64,000 bases of DNA from Arachnia rubra. GTDB taxonomy: Bacteria > Actinomycetota > Actinomycetes > Propionibacteriales > Propionibacteriaceae. How positions within the stretch are numbered: the first letter of the stretch is position 1; every line of letters starts with the position of its first letter. Below the pieces are notes generated by a model that worked only from the letters and a program-made list of their open reading frames with translations, had not been told where the DNA came from and ran no database searches. The position numbers and the translations under genes were made by a program. This document shows, one piece after another, positions 1 through 8,733 of this stretch. The stretch is taken from positions 372,001 to 436,000 of the forward strand of contig NZ_AP024463.1 in the NCBI RefSeq assembly GCF_019973735.1, given 5' to 3'.

Positions 1-519
1 CCCGAATTTCCCTTGGGAATCTTCTTTGACCAGGGCTGTGAGGCTGGGGAGATTTGTTTTCGCGCGGCCCTCGGTGTCTATGCCCGCGAATTTAGGACAC
101 TTCTCGAAGAATCTCTCGGCCTGGGCGTCAACCACGAGGACGATTTTTTGTCCGGGATCGTCATCGCCGGAAAAGATGTTGATGGCATCCCGCAGCGGGT
201 CCTTGTCGCCGTTTTCTCCGAAGTCGGAGGACCAGCTGCTCCTATCCTGTGAGGGGAAAGCGGTCCAGTCCACCCGCCCGGCGACGAGCCCGACCTTGTT
301 GATCCTCGCCTTCTCGCACCAGCTGGCCAGCTCCTTGTGCCGGTCGGTCCCAGCCGTGACGTCCGGCATCGCGACGCCGATCATCCGGTACTTCGGCACC
401 GTGCTTCCGTCGTCACCGTGCGCGGCCAGTCCCCCCAGCGAGGCCAGGGCCAGCCCTCCCAGGGACGCGGTCAGGACCACACGCCGATTCAGTTTTCCCG
501 GATTCTCATTCATATTCAT
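1..519 (-). CDS. Secreted protein with Tat-like signal, 3' end beyond window (partial)
   Basis: An uninterrupted minus-strand frame runs from an ATG at 519 (a second ATG is at 513) to the left edge, giving 173 residues without a stop. It starts MNMNENPGKLNRRVVLTASL, that is a twin-arginine-like pair followed by an Ala/Leu/Gly-rich stretch to about residue 36, which looks like an export signal. After it come strand-like segments (YRMIGVAMPDV, VGLVAGRVDW, KIVLVVDAQAERFF) with the spacing of a beta/alpha-barrel. I think of putative glycoside hydrolase-like exported proteins, but no catalytic residue can be assigned from this part, so the function is unknown. The plus-strand open frames over the same bases have no protein-like composition. 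Confidence 0.6.
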   Translation of the reverse strand, partial: MNMNENPGKLNRRVVLTASLGGLALASLGGLAAHGDDGSTVPKYRMIGVAMPDVTAGTDRHKELASWCEKARINKVGLVAGRVDWTAFPSQDRSSWSSDFGENGDKDPLRDAINIFSGDDDPGQKIVLVVDAQAERFFEKCPKFAGIDTEGRAKTNLPSLTALVKEDSQGKFG

Positions 520-1060
520 AGTGACATATCCAATCTCGTGATTTCTTGGGGGGTGTGTTGAAGGTTTTGGGTGCAAACCACTGACGGAAAGGCTGCCATT
601 CCGGCATATGACTGCCGGGCAAGGTGTCTTTTGGGCAGTGGGCTGCTGATTCTCGATTCGGGAAGTCGTCTAGAAATAAACAAGACGCAAGGGCGGACGT
701 CAATCGCCGCGCATTCCGGCGATGGCCACTTCCTAGGTTGTGCTCAACGCTGCCCCCAGCATAGGGGGATGCCGGAGGGAGACGCAATAGGGTGCCGTTG
801 TGCCGCAGTACGGGATGGGCCAATCGGGGATCTTAAAGTGTAAATAGTTGTAGATAGAACTATTTCCCGGCGTATCGTCCTGTGAATTCTCCTTGGTCAC
901 GCCGGGCTGGTCGTTCCCCTGGCCACCCACGACGAGGTGCTCAGTCGCAGGACGGGGCGGAGCCAGGGCCACTACGTCAGCGCCGCGAGAGCGGTCCGGT
1001 GCCATGGGGAGATAAGGCAATATATACTTTATTATAGCTATTAGTTGGGAGGTCGGCCGG
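520..1060. other. Intergenic region without a convincing gene
   Basis: This 540-base stretch lies between the divergent secreted-protein gene and vapB. It holds a perfect 8-bp inverted repeat (842-865) and an AT-rich segment at about 1018-1043 just before the vapB ribosome binding site, probably the vapBC promoter/operator. A 134-codon minus-strand open frame (733-1137) overlaps vapB and resembles no family I know; I do not call it. Confidence 0.5.
842..865. repeat. Perfect inverted repeat, possible operator
   Basis: AAATAGTT (842-849) and AACTATTT (858-865) are perfect complements separated by 8 bases. The element is AT-rich within GC-rich DNA and lies about 195 bp upstream of vapB. It may be a protein-binding site or a small hairpin; nothing in the sequence decides which. 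Confidence 0.4.
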
Positions 1061-1309
1061 GTGAGCCAGGTTACGACAGTTTTCAAGAACGGCGGATCGC
1101 AGGCGGTGCGGATACCCGCCGCGTATCGGTTCGACACCGACAGGGTCTACATCAGGCGTGACGACAATGGGGACGTGGTGCTTTCCACTAGGCCTGGTGC
1201 GTGGGATGCCTTCATCGAGGCTGTCACCGGACTGGATGTGCCCGATGACTTCCTTGCGCCAGAGACTCGCCAGGCCGAGGAGCGAAACCTGTTCGACGGG
1301 GAGGGCTAA
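1061..1309 (+). CDS. vapB: VapB-type antitoxin (AbrB/SpoVT fold)
   Basis: An 82-residue protein starting at GTG 1061, with GGGAGG (1047-1052) eight bases upstream deciding the start. The N-terminal half (TTVFKNGGSQAVRIPAAYRF) is the swapped-hairpin AbrB-like DNA-binding fold of VapB/VagC antitoxins; the acidic C-terminal tail would wrap the toxin. The stop overlaps the ATG of the following PIN-domain toxin by one base, so the two are translationally coupled. By analogy with the family the VapBC complex should repress its own promoter, and an AT-rich segment at about 1018-1043 is the likely site. Confidence 0.88.
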   Translation: MSQVTTVFKNGGSQAVRIPAAYRFDTDRVYIRRDDNGDVVLSTRPGAWDAFIEAVTGLDVPDDFLAPETRQAEERNLFDGEG

Positions 1310-1740
1310 TGCGGTACCTCCTTGACACCAACATTGTTGGCCAGCTCATGCGTGCGCATCCGGTCGCGCTTGAGCGGCTGGCACGTCACGGGACTGATCG
1401 TGTTTTCATATCCGCTATCACCGAAGCTGAGATCTGCTTCGGCCTGGCGAAGAGGCCGGCTGCGGCCCGGCTGCATCGTGCGGTGGAGGTGCTGCGGGAG
1501 CAAGTCGAGGTGCTGGACTTCACCGCGCGCACCGCTCTGGTCTACGGATCACTGCGAGCAGATCTGGAATCATCTGGTATGCCCATGTCGCCTTTGGACA
1601 CATTGATTGCCGCAACGGCCCTGGAGCACAGGCAGGATGACGCGGACATTGTTCTCGTGACAAGCGACCATGCCTTCTCTCGTATCCCGGGACTCGTAGT
1701 CGAAGACTGGACCGTCGAGGCATGCGGCGAAGGGCAGTGA
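1309..1740 (+). CDS. vapC: VapC-type PIN-domain ribonuclease toxin
   Basis: A 143-residue PIN-domain protein. The acidic metal-binding residues of the family are all in place: D6 (LLDTNIV), E41 (ITEAEICFG), D97 (SPLDTLIAATA) and D120 (LVTSDHAFSRI). VapC toxins are Mg2+-dependent endoribonucleases, many cutting tRNA or rRNA, and are neutralised by the cognate VapB encoded immediately upstream. All catalytic residues are present, so it should be active. The target RNA cannot be predicted. Confidence 0.9.
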   Translation: MRYLLDTNIVGQLMRAHPVALERLARHGTDRVFISAITEAEICFGLAKRPAAARLHRAVEVLREQVEVLDFTARTALVYGSLRADLESSGMPMSPLDTLIAATALEHRQDDADIVLVTSDHAFSRIPGLVVEDWTVEACGEGQ

Positions 1741-1849
1741 AAGTCGTGCCGTAAGACGTGGTGCCGCCGGGAGCCTGGGGCGTAGGATCTCGCCGTGCTT
1801 GCTCTGGCGTTGTTTGCGGAACATCGCCAGGTCACGAGCCTGCCGGATC

Positions 1850-3130
1850 TCATCTTCCCTCGTTGATGAACTGCTCGGCGTCGGTTTTCTGCGGATAGTT
1901 GGGCAGCGGTGCTGGGGAGTCCTCGATGAAGGAGAGCAAGCTCTGCAACACCTCGGGGCTGTTCAACGAATGGCCCATCCCCTGGAAATACTGGGTACGC
2001 TCGATCGCCGGGTAGGCGTGGAGGTAGGCCAGCTGCTCCTTGCGCCCGACATAGGAGCATTCGCCGAGCATCAGCATCGCCGGCACCTTGGTCTGGCTGA
2101 ACCGTTCCAGGTCGAGGGTGTTCATGGTGGTGGCGACGCGGATGTTGGTCACCATGTTGACACGCAGTGGGTTGCCTTGGAGCATCACCTCTCCGGCTTT
2201 GTCCTTGCAGACGGTGTACCGGACCAGGTCCAGCTGCTCCTGCTCTGTCTGCGCGGCTACCGTCTCCTCCTGCGAGACGAAGAGGCTGCTGGGGGGCAAA
2301 GCCACTCTGAGCATGACGCGAGGAGCTGAGACGACCGAGGGCAGCCTCCCACCGAACTTCGGCGCGGCCTGAGGTGGGGTGCCGGGCACATGGGCATTGG
2401 CGTAGTCGTTGGCGTTCGTGATGGGCAGGCCTCCTGGCTCGGAGAATACTGCCTTCGTGAGGTGGGGTTGGATGCGTTCGTCGGCGAGGGCACTCGCGAG
2501 CAGTGTGGAGCCATACGACTGGCCGATCGCCGTCAGGTTGCCGCTGGGAATTCTCGCGATGACCTCGGCCAGGTCGTCGATGTTGCGTTGATGTGAGTAC
2601 TCCTCGGGACGCAGCAGGCCACTCATACCGCCTCCGGCCTGGTCGTAGGCGTAGACCTCGTAGCCGTGTTCCGTCAGCCCGCTGAGGAATCGCAGGTTGC
2701 TGGTGCCGATCATTCCTCCCGGACCACCATGGATGTACAGCACCGTGCCCTTCGGCTCCCCGGGCACCTGGGAGGGCAGGTGATAGGAGGCGATCCGGCT
2801 GCCGGTGCTCAGATCCCAGTACTCAGGCGACACCCCGGGCGGGGTTGCCGGCGGCATCGCCGACGGGTCACCCAGCGGCACGCACAGGTAGCCGAACAAT
2901 GCCAGCTGCGCGCCAGCCAGCAACCCAATGAAAACGGTGCGGACCGGTCGCCTCCTGATCTGGCCACGCAGCCCTCGCCACACGATCAGGACCACCAGGC
3001 CCGTCGTCAGTACCAGCGCCAACAGACCGCCCCAGACGCCATTGGTGAGCAGCAGCATCCCATAGAACAATGGGATCGGAACCACGACCAACAGCAGCCA
3101 GACGCTGGTTAGCACCTTGAGGATCTTCAT
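1850..3130 (-). CDS. Membrane-anchored alpha/beta hydrolase (prolyl aminopeptidase-like)
   Basis: A 426-residue protein. Residues 1-85 hold three hydrophobic segments (about 5-28, 33-52, 65-85), so the catalytic domain probably faces outside. The domain begins near residue 100, with an oxyanion motif HGGPGG (134-139), a nucleophile elbow GQSYGS with Ser205, and a likely catalytic His in QGMGHSLNSP near the C-terminus. HGGPGG plus GxSxG is typical of proline iminopeptidase/tripeptidyl aminopeptidase-like hydrolases; the substrate is not predictable. It is convergent with vapBC and diverges from the polysaccharide operon. No strong ribosome binding site precedes the ATG at 3130. Confidence 0.8.
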   Translation of the reverse strand: MKILKVLTSVWLLLVVVPIPLFYGMLLLTNGVWGGLLALVLTTGLVVLIVWRGLRGQIRRRPVRTVFIGLLAGAQLALFGYLCVPLGDPSAMPPATPPGVSPEYWDLSTGSRIASYHLPSQVPGEPKGTVLYIHGGPGGMIGTSNLRFLSGLTEHGYEVYAYDQAGGGMSGLLRPEEYSHQRNIDDLAEVIARIPSGNLTAIGQSYGSTLLASALADERIQPHLTKAVFSEPGGLPITNANDYANAHVPGTPPQAAPKFGGRLPSVVSAPRVMLRVALPPSSLFVSQEETVAAQTEQEQLDLVRYTVCKDKAGEVMLQGNPLRVNMVTNIRVATTMNTLDLERFSQTKVPAMLMLGECSYVGRKEQLAYLHAYPAIERTQYFQGMGHSLNSPEVLQSLLSFIEDSPAPLPNYPQKTDAEQFINEGR

Positions 3131-3256
3131 GTCTGCAAGCCAATCGCATCCATCCGCCGGGCTGCATCAGGCTGGTAACTGATTCTGCCCTGAGATTCCC
3201 TTAGCGAGAGCGCCGCCGTGTTGGCGTCGAGGCCTGTCAACTAGGGTTCAGCCGTT

Positions 3257-3262
3257 TATAAG
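3257..3262 (+). promoter_or_regulatory. Candidate -10 element of the polysaccharide operon
   Basis: TATAAG at 3257-3262 lies about 95 bp before the first operon gene and is the best -10 match in the gap. No good -35 hexamer sits 16-18 bp upstream, so the promoter may need an activator, possibly the response regulator encoded at the end of the operon. Weak call. Confidence 0.3.
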
Positions 3263-3316
3263 AAAGCTCTCATGCCGGCCTCATGGGCCGCCTCATCATC
3301 GGTTGCGAAGCTCATA

Positions 3317-3340
3317 CCAGTCCCCGAGAACGGGGACTGG
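3317..3340 (+). promoter_or_regulatory. Leader hairpin before the polysaccharide operon
   Basis: CCAGTCCCC (3317-3325), loop GAGAAC, and GGGGACTGG (3332-3340) form a perfect 9-bp hairpin that ends 17 bases before the ATG at 3358, next to the AGAGAAAGG that serves as ribosome binding site. With no T-run it does not look like a terminator. It is better placed for controlling translation or mRNA stability. Confidence 0.45.
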
Positions 3341-3357
3341 AGAGAAAGGCAACGATC

Positions 3358-4546
3358 ATGGCGGATACCTACCGGGTCCTGCTGTACAGCCATGACTCCC
3401 TAGGCCTGGGGCATGTGCGACGCAACCTGACCATCGCTCACCACCTGGTCAGGCATCTTCCCGAGGCCACTGGGGCCCAAGTGGCGGGCCTGCTGGTCTC
3501 GGGACTCGCCGACGCCTCCGGATTCCCCCTGCCCGAGGGATTCGACTGGCTGACCATTCCCGGGGTCACCGGCACCATCCACGGCTACCGGCCACGACGC
3601 CTCCCCGGCGCCACCGGCGAGCTGATCAAGCTCCGCTCCCAGCTGCTGGAGGGCGCCCTCCTCGGCTTCAACCCCGACCTGGTGATCATCGACCGGCACA
3701 TCTACGGCGTGATGAAGGAACTCCAGGAGCCGCTGCTGAAGCTGCGCATCCTCAACCCCAGCGTCAAGGTGGTGCTCGGCCTGCGTGAGGTCCTCGACGA
3801 CCCGCAGATGGCAGCCGTGGGATGGGAGCGCCTCGGGCCTCCCGAGCAGCTGCGCGACGTCCTCGACGAGATCTGGGCCTACGGTGACCCCGACGTCTAC
3901 GACCCCACCACCACCGGTGAGATCCCGTCCGCTCTGACGGACTGCATCCGCTTCACCGGGTACCTCGCCCACGACCGCCACATCGGTGAGGACAGCGAAC
4001 CCCTGGCCCCCCGGCCCTTCGTCCTGACCACAGCCGGCGGAGGCTCCGACGGGCACGAGCTGCTGCGCGCCGCCGTCGCCATGCGACCCCCCCGCCGGGC
4101 ACGAGAACATCATCGTCACCGGACCGCAGCTGGACGACGCCGACTACGAAGCCATCGCCGCCCAGGCCGGCCCCGGCACGCAGGTGCACCGTTCCTGGCC
4201 GGGCCTCGGTAGCCAGATCGACCAGGCCGCCGCCGTCATCGCCATGGGCGGCTACAACACCGCCTGCGAGATCCTCGCCACCGACACCCCGGCGCTGGTC
4301 GTCCCCCGCGAGACCCCTACCCCGGAACAGCTGATCCGCGCCCGCGCGCTGCGCGACGCCGGAGCCATCGACGTCCTGCGTGCCCCAAGCGTCACCGCCG
4401 ACGCCCTCAGCGCCTGGGTCGCCGGCGCCGTCACCCGGCGGGTCGGCCGGTCCCACATCGAACGCGACGGCCTGGCCGCCACCGCCGGTTTCGCCGCCGA
4501 CCTGCTGCTCGATGACGAAGGCTCGAAAAGGGAGGTAGTGGCATGA
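3358..4546 (+). pseudogene. MurG-like glycosyltransferase, frameshifted at a C7 tract
   Basis: Two overlapping frames together encode one protein of about 396 residues. The N-terminal part begins MADTYRVLLYSHDSLGLGHVRR at ATG 3358 (preceded by AGAGAAAGG) and carries the GHVRR glycine/histidine loop of GT-B glycosyltransferases. The C-terminal part (AMGGYNTACEILATDTPALV, then PRETPTPEQ) is the nucleotide-sugar-binding half of the MurG/GT28 type. The frames join at seven C's, 4087-4093: six C's would read MRPPAGHENIIVTGPQL without interruption. As read, translation ends at 4212. This may be a real mutation, a slippage switch or a base-calling error. The 3' end overlaps the next glycosyltransferase by 4 bases. 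Role inferred: a sugar-transfer step in surface polysaccharide assembly. Confidence 0.8.
4087..4093 (+). repeat. Poly-C tract (C7) at the frameshift
   Basis: Seven consecutive C's lie exactly where the glycosyltransferase frame breaks. C6 restores the full-length protein. Homopolymer tracts of this kind are prone to slipped-strand errors in replication and also to miscounting in sequencing. Confidence 0.85.
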
Positions 4547-5742
4547 CCCGCATCGGATACGTCCTGAAGGTGTACCCGCGGTTCTCCGAGACCTTCATCG
4601 TCACCGAGATCCTGGCCCGCGAGGCCCAGGGCGACGACCTGCGGATCTACGCGCTGCGACCCACCACCGACGCCCGCTTCCACCCCGAGATCGCCCGGGT
4701 GCGCGCCCACGTCTCCTGGGTGCCATATGTCACCAATGCCAGCGACTTCTGGCTCCAGCTCGGCGACGCCCTGCGGCACGACGACCTGCGCCGCCGCTTC
4801 GCTGAGATTGCCCCCGTGCTCGCTGAGCTGCCCGCCGACGAGGTGGCGCAGGGCGTCTGCCTGGCCAACTCCGTGATCGAGGACGGCATCGACCATCTCC
4901 ACGCCCACTTCGCCTCCCTGTCCGGGCGGATGGCGTGGGTCGCGTCACAGCTGACCGGGGTGCCTTACACCGTCACCACGCACGCGAAGGACATCTACCA
5001 CGAGTCGGTGAACCGGCAGTGGCTGCGCCGCGTCTGCGGGGACGCCGACCGGGTGGTCGCGATCAGCCGCTTCAACGAGCGCTACCTCCAGGAGGTGCTG
5101 GCAGGGTCCGGGGCGAATATTTCCCTGCAGTACAACGCCCTTGAGCTGGAACGCTTCCCCTACCGCGACCCCATCCAGCCCAGCGTCCCGCTGCGCGTGG
5201 CGACCGTCGGCCGGCTCGTGCCGAAGAAGGGCTTCCCCCACCTGATCGACGCCGTCGCCAGCCTCGGCGTGCCCGTCGAGCTGGACATCGCCGGCGGCGG
5301 TGAGCTGCACGACGACCTCGCCGCCCAGATCGAGCGCCTCGGCCTCAGCGACCGGGTACGCCTGGTCGGGCCGCTGACCCAGAACGAGGTGTCCGACCTG
5401 ATCCGTAGCGCCCACGTCTTCGTCGCGCCCTGCATCCCCGCCGACGACGGCAACATCGACGGCCTGCCGACCGTGGTGCTGGAGGCCATGGCCATCGGCA
5501 CCCCGGTGATCGCGACGTCGGTCAGCGGACTGCCGGAGGTCGTGCACGACGGCGTCACCGGCATCCTGACCGAGCCCGGCGACGTCCCCGCCCTCGCCGA
5601 GGCCCTCACCCGGCTGGCTGAGGGACAGGTGCCCGTGATCACCCTCGCTCGCAACGCCCGGGCCCTCATCGAGGAACAGTTCAACAGCCGCCGCCAGGCC
5701 GCGGCCCTGACGGCCTGGGTGAACGGGACGAAGGAGAGCTGA
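4543..5742 (+). CDS. GT4-family glycosyltransferase (colanic-acid type)
   Basis: A 399-residue GT-B enzyme. The N-terminus (YVLKVYPRFSETFIVTEI) is the signature of WcaL/ExpE7-like GT4 enzymes of exopolysaccharide pathways. The C-terminal domain holds VATVGRLVPKKGF (about 220-232) and the donor-binding E-x7-E region DGLPTVVLEAMAIGTPVIAT. It should transfer a sugar from a nucleotide-sugar donor to a lipid-linked glycan on the cytoplasmic side. The ATG overlaps the stop of the upstream gene (ATGA) and a GGGAGG lies just upstream; the next gene starts at its stop codon, so this is a coupled operon. Confidence 0.9.
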   Translation: MTRIGYVLKVYPRFSETFIVTEILAREAQGDDLRIYALRPTTDARFHPEIARVRAHVSWVPYVTNASDFWLQLGDALRHDDLRRRFAEIAPVLAELPADEVAQGVCLANSVIEDGIDHLHAHFASLSGRMAWVASQLTGVPYTVTTHAKDIYHESVNRQWLRRVCGDADRVVAISRFNERYLQEVLAGSGANISLQYNALELERFPYRDPIQPSVPLRVATVGRLVPKKGFPHLIDAVASLGVPVELDIAGGGELHDDLAAQIERLGLSDRVRLVGPLTQNEVSDLIRSAHVFVAPCIPADDGNIDGLPTVVLEAMAIGTPVIATSVSGLPEVVHDGVTGILTEPGDVPALAEALTRLAEGQVPVITLARNARALIEEQFNSRRQAAALTAWVNGTKES

Positions 5743-6866
5743 TGCGCATCGCCTACGTGAACGTCGACTCGGGAATCCCTGTCTTCGGCACCAAGGGAGC
5801 CTCCGTGCACATCCAGGAGGTGGTGCGCGAACTGCTCCGCCGCGGCCATGAGGTCGTGGTCCACACCACCCGCGCCGGAGACGAGATCCCCTTCGACCTG
5901 GCCGGCCTCAAGGTCGTCGAGACCCCCGTCACGACCGATGAGCCCGTCGCCCGGGAACGCGCCCAGCAGAACGCCTCCGCCCAGATCGCAGAACGCATCA
6001 TCGCCGACGGAACCGACCTGGTCTACGAACGCTACTCGCTGTTCAGCACCGTCCTGGCCGACGTCGTCGCCACGACCGGGGCAGCCGGGGTCCTGGAAGC
6101 CAACGCCCCCCTCATCGAGGAGCAGCGCACCCATCGCGTGCTCGTCGACGAGGCGGCCGCCGAGGCTGCCCTGCGCCGGCAGGTGCAGGCCGCGGCCGTC
6201 ACCATCGCGGTCTCCGACCCGGTCCGCGATTGGGTGCGGGAACGCACCGGGACCGAGCGCGCATACACTGTCCCGAACGGGGTCAGCACCACCCGCATCA
6301 CCCCCCAGACCGAGGCCGGCGGCGACCCGGTGGTGACCTTCGTCGGCACCCTCAAACCTTGGCATGGCGTCGCCGACCTGCTGTCCGCCGCCGCCCTGGC
6401 CCAGCAGCCCTGGCAGCTGCGGATCATCGGCGACGGGCCCGAGCGGGCCGCCCTTGAGGAGCAGGCCGGGGCCCTCGGCATCACGGTGGACTTCCGTGGC
6501 GCTGTCGCCCCCGCCGACATGCCGCTGCACCTGGCTGGGTCCGCGATCGGCGTCGCCCCCTACCCGGACCTCGGCGGGGAACAGCAGCAGTACTTCTCGC
6601 CCCTGAAGGTCTACGAATACCTAGCGGCGGGGCTGCCGGTGGTGGCCTCCGCCGTCGGGCAGCTGCCGCAGATCCTGAGCGAGATCGGCACGCTCGTGCC
6701 GCCCTCCGACCCGGCCGCGCTGGCTGCCGCCATCGACCGCCTTGCCGCCGACCCTGGGCTGCGCGCCGAGCTGGGACGGCGGGGCCGCGAGCAGGCCGAG
6801 GAGCGGCACAGCTGGGCGGGAGCCGTCAACTGCATCCTCGAACTGGCCAGGAGGTCCGGTGGCTGA
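5742..6866 (+). CDS. GT4-family glycosyltransferase
   Basis: A 374-residue GT-B glycosyltransferase. The N-terminal domain begins MRIAYVNVDSGIPVFGTKGA, with the glycine-rich loop and VHIQEVVRELLRRGHEV that usually form the acceptor-binding face. The C-terminal donor domain includes VTFVGTLKPWHGV (about 198-210) and YFSPLKVYEYLAAGLPVVAS, where the first E of the GT4 E-x7-E motif is replaced in the usual KVYEYLA variant. It starts within the stop of the previous gene and has AAGGAG upstream. A second GT4 enzyme beside the first suggests a repeat unit with several sugars. Confidence 0.88.
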   Translation: MRIAYVNVDSGIPVFGTKGASVHIQEVVRELLRRGHEVVVHTTRAGDEIPFDLAGLKVVETPVTTDEPVARERAQQNASAQIAERIIADGTDLVYERYSLFSTVLADVVATTGAAGVLEANAPLIEEQRTHRVLVDEAAAEAALRRQVQAAAVTIAVSDPVRDWVRERTGTERAYTVPNGVSTTRITPQTEAGGDPVVTFVGTLKPWHGVADLLSAAALAQQPWQLRIIGDGPERAALEEQAGALGITVDFRGAVAPADMPLHLAGSAIGVAPYPDLGGEQQQYFSPLKVYEYLAAGLPVVASAVGQLPQILSEIGTLVPPSDPAALAAAIDRLAADPGLRAELGRRGREQAEERHSWAGAVNCILELARRSGG

Positions 6867-8733
6867 ACGCGGAAGGAGCCTCATGCATCGTCTTCGCACG
6901 TACGTCTCGTCCATCAGGTCGATAGCTGCGAAACCCGAGCGCGGCAAACCGTCCATGCGCCGCAGCCTGCGGCTGGTCGCGCCGGACGTCACCCCGCACC
7001 GCGCGCTGATCCTCGCCGGCGTGGTCGCGCTGCTGATGGAGGTGGCGTTCCGGGTGCTGGAGCCGTGGCCGATGAAGGTCGTCGTCGACGCGGTGACGGC
7101 CTACCGCGGCGCCAAGGTGTCGCACCAGCCCGCGAGCTTCGAGCTGCTGCTGTGGTGCGGGATCGCGCTGCTGCTGATCGTGGGGCTGCGGGCCGTCAGC
7201 AACTACCTGGCGACCATCTGCTTCGCGCTGGTCGGCTCCCGGGCCGCGACCTCCCTGCGCGCTCGTGTGTTCCGGCACGTGCAGGGCCTGTCGCAGCAGT
7301 TCCACGCCCGCAACCGCAGCGCCGACACCGTGCAGCGCATCGTCGGCGACGTCGCCCGCATGCAGGAGGTCGCGATCACCGCCGGCCTGCCGCTGTTGGC
7401 GAATGTGTTGACCCTGTTCGTGATGGTCATCGTCATGTACGTCCTCGATGCGCTGCTCGCCAGCGTGGTGCTGGTGGCGATCCTAGTGTTCGCCTTCACC
7501 TCCGCGCCGACGTCGAAGAAGATCACCTCCGCCTCCCGTCAGACCCGTAAGGGTGAGGGACAGCTCGCGAACACGGCCCAGGAGTCCCTCGCCTCCATCA
7601 ACGTCGTGCAGGCCTACGGGCTGGAGGACATGGTGGCGCAGAACTTCACCTCCGCCAACCGGACCTCGCTCAGAGAGGGGGTGCGGTCGCGCCGCTACGC
7701 CGCGAGGCTGGAACGCACCACCGACGTTATCGTCGGCCTGGCGACCGCGGTCGTGCTGGTCGGCGGCGGACTGCGGGTGATGCAGGGTGCGATGAGCCCC
7801 GGCGACCTGGTGCTGTTCACCACCTACCTGCGCACCACCATGAAGCCGCTGCGCGACATGGCCAAGTACACGGGCCGCATCGCCCGGGCCAGCGCGTCGG
7901 GCGATCGCGTCGCCGACCTGATGGAGATCGCCCCCGACGTGGTCGCCCCCGAGACGCCGCTGCGGCCCACCGCGGTCTGGGGTGCGGTGCAGTTCGACCG
8001 CGTCGTCACCCAGTACGACGGCGTCGAGGTGCTGCGTGGCCTCAGCCTGGACATCAGACCCGGCGAGCGGGTCGCGATCATCGGTCCCTCCGGGGCGGGC
8101 AAGTCCACCCTCGTGTCGCTGCTGGTGCGCGCCATCGACCCGGTCTCCGGGTGTGTGCGCCTCGACGGGTACCGGCTGACCGACCTCGACCTCGCGCAGC
8201 TGCGCTCCAGCGTCTCGCTGCTGCACCAGGAGGCGGTGCTGTTCACCGGCACCATCCGCGAGAACATCCGCATGGGACGCTCGGACGCGACCGACGCCGA
8301 AGTGGAGGCGGCGGCCCGCGCCGCCAACGCCCACGACTTCATCACCGAGCAGCCCGAGGGCTACGACACGGTGGTGGGGGAGCGCGGCGGCACCCTCTCC
8401 GGCGGGCAGCGGCAGCGGATCGCAATCGCACGGGCGCTGCTGCGGCGCTCTCCGGTCGTGGTCCTCGACGAGGCCACCACTGGCCTCGACCCCGAGGCGG
8501 CGAGCCTGGTGCTGGACGCCATCGACCGTCTCTCCGCGGGACGCACAACCCTGGCCGTCACCCACGACGCCGAGGTGGCGCTGCGGGCGACGCGCGTGGT
8601 CTGGGTCGAGGACGGCCGGATCCGGCTCGATGCCAGCCCCACGGACCTGCTCGCGAACAGCGAGGTCTTCCGGGCGTGGATCCAGGCCAGCGGGCGCGAC
8701 ATGGACGCCATCAGGATCGGGAGCCCGCAATGA
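6859..8733 (+). CDS. ABC exporter, fused membrane and ATPase domains
   Basis: About 624 residues: an N-terminal membrane domain with six hydrophobic segments, then an ATP-binding domain with Walker A GPSGAGKST, Q-loop LLHQE, signature LSGGQRQR, Walker B VVVLDEATTGLD and switch His in AVTHD. This is the homodimeric MsbA-like exporter layout; within this operon it probably flips or exports the polysaccharide or its lipid-linked intermediate. Start choice: GTG 6859 follows a perfect AGGAGG and overlaps the previous gene by 8 bases; ATG 6883, preceded by GGAAGGAG, is almost as good. The stop overlaps the next start (ATGA). Confidence 0.9.
   Translation: MAERGRSLMHRLRTYVSSIRSIAAKPERGKPSMRRSLRLVAPDVTPHRALILAGVVALLMEVAFRVLEPWPMKVVVDAVTAYRGAKVSHQPASFELLLWCGIALLLIVGLRAVSNYLATICFALVGSRAATSLRARVFRHVQGLSQQFHARNRSADTVQRIVGDVARMQEVAITAGLPLLANVLTLFVMVIVMYVLDALLASVVLVAILVFAFTSAPTSKKITSASRQTRKGEGQLANTAQESLASINVVQAYGLEDMVAQNFTSANRTSLREGVRSRRYAARLERTTDVIVGLATAVVLVGGGLRVMQGAMSPGDLVLFTTYLRTTMKPLRDMAKYTGRIARASASGDRVADLMEIAPDVVAPETPLRPTAVWGAVQFDRVVTQYDGVEVLRGLSLDIRPGERVAIIGPSGAGKSTLVSLLVRAIDPVSGCVRLDGYRLTDLDLAQLRSSVSLLHQEAVLFTGTIRENIRMGRSDATDAEVEAAARAANAHDFITEQPEGYDTVVGERGGTLSGGQRQRIAIARALLRRSPVVVLDEATTGLDPEAASLVLDAIDRLSAGRTTLAVTHDAEVALRATRVVWVEDGRIRLDASPTDLLANSEVFRAWIQASGRDMDAIRIGSPQ

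Noticed and set aside
733..1137. 134-codon minus-strand frame in the first gap
   Set aside because: Overlaps vapB and its promoter, has no ribosome binding site or family pattern, and its start is inside vapB.
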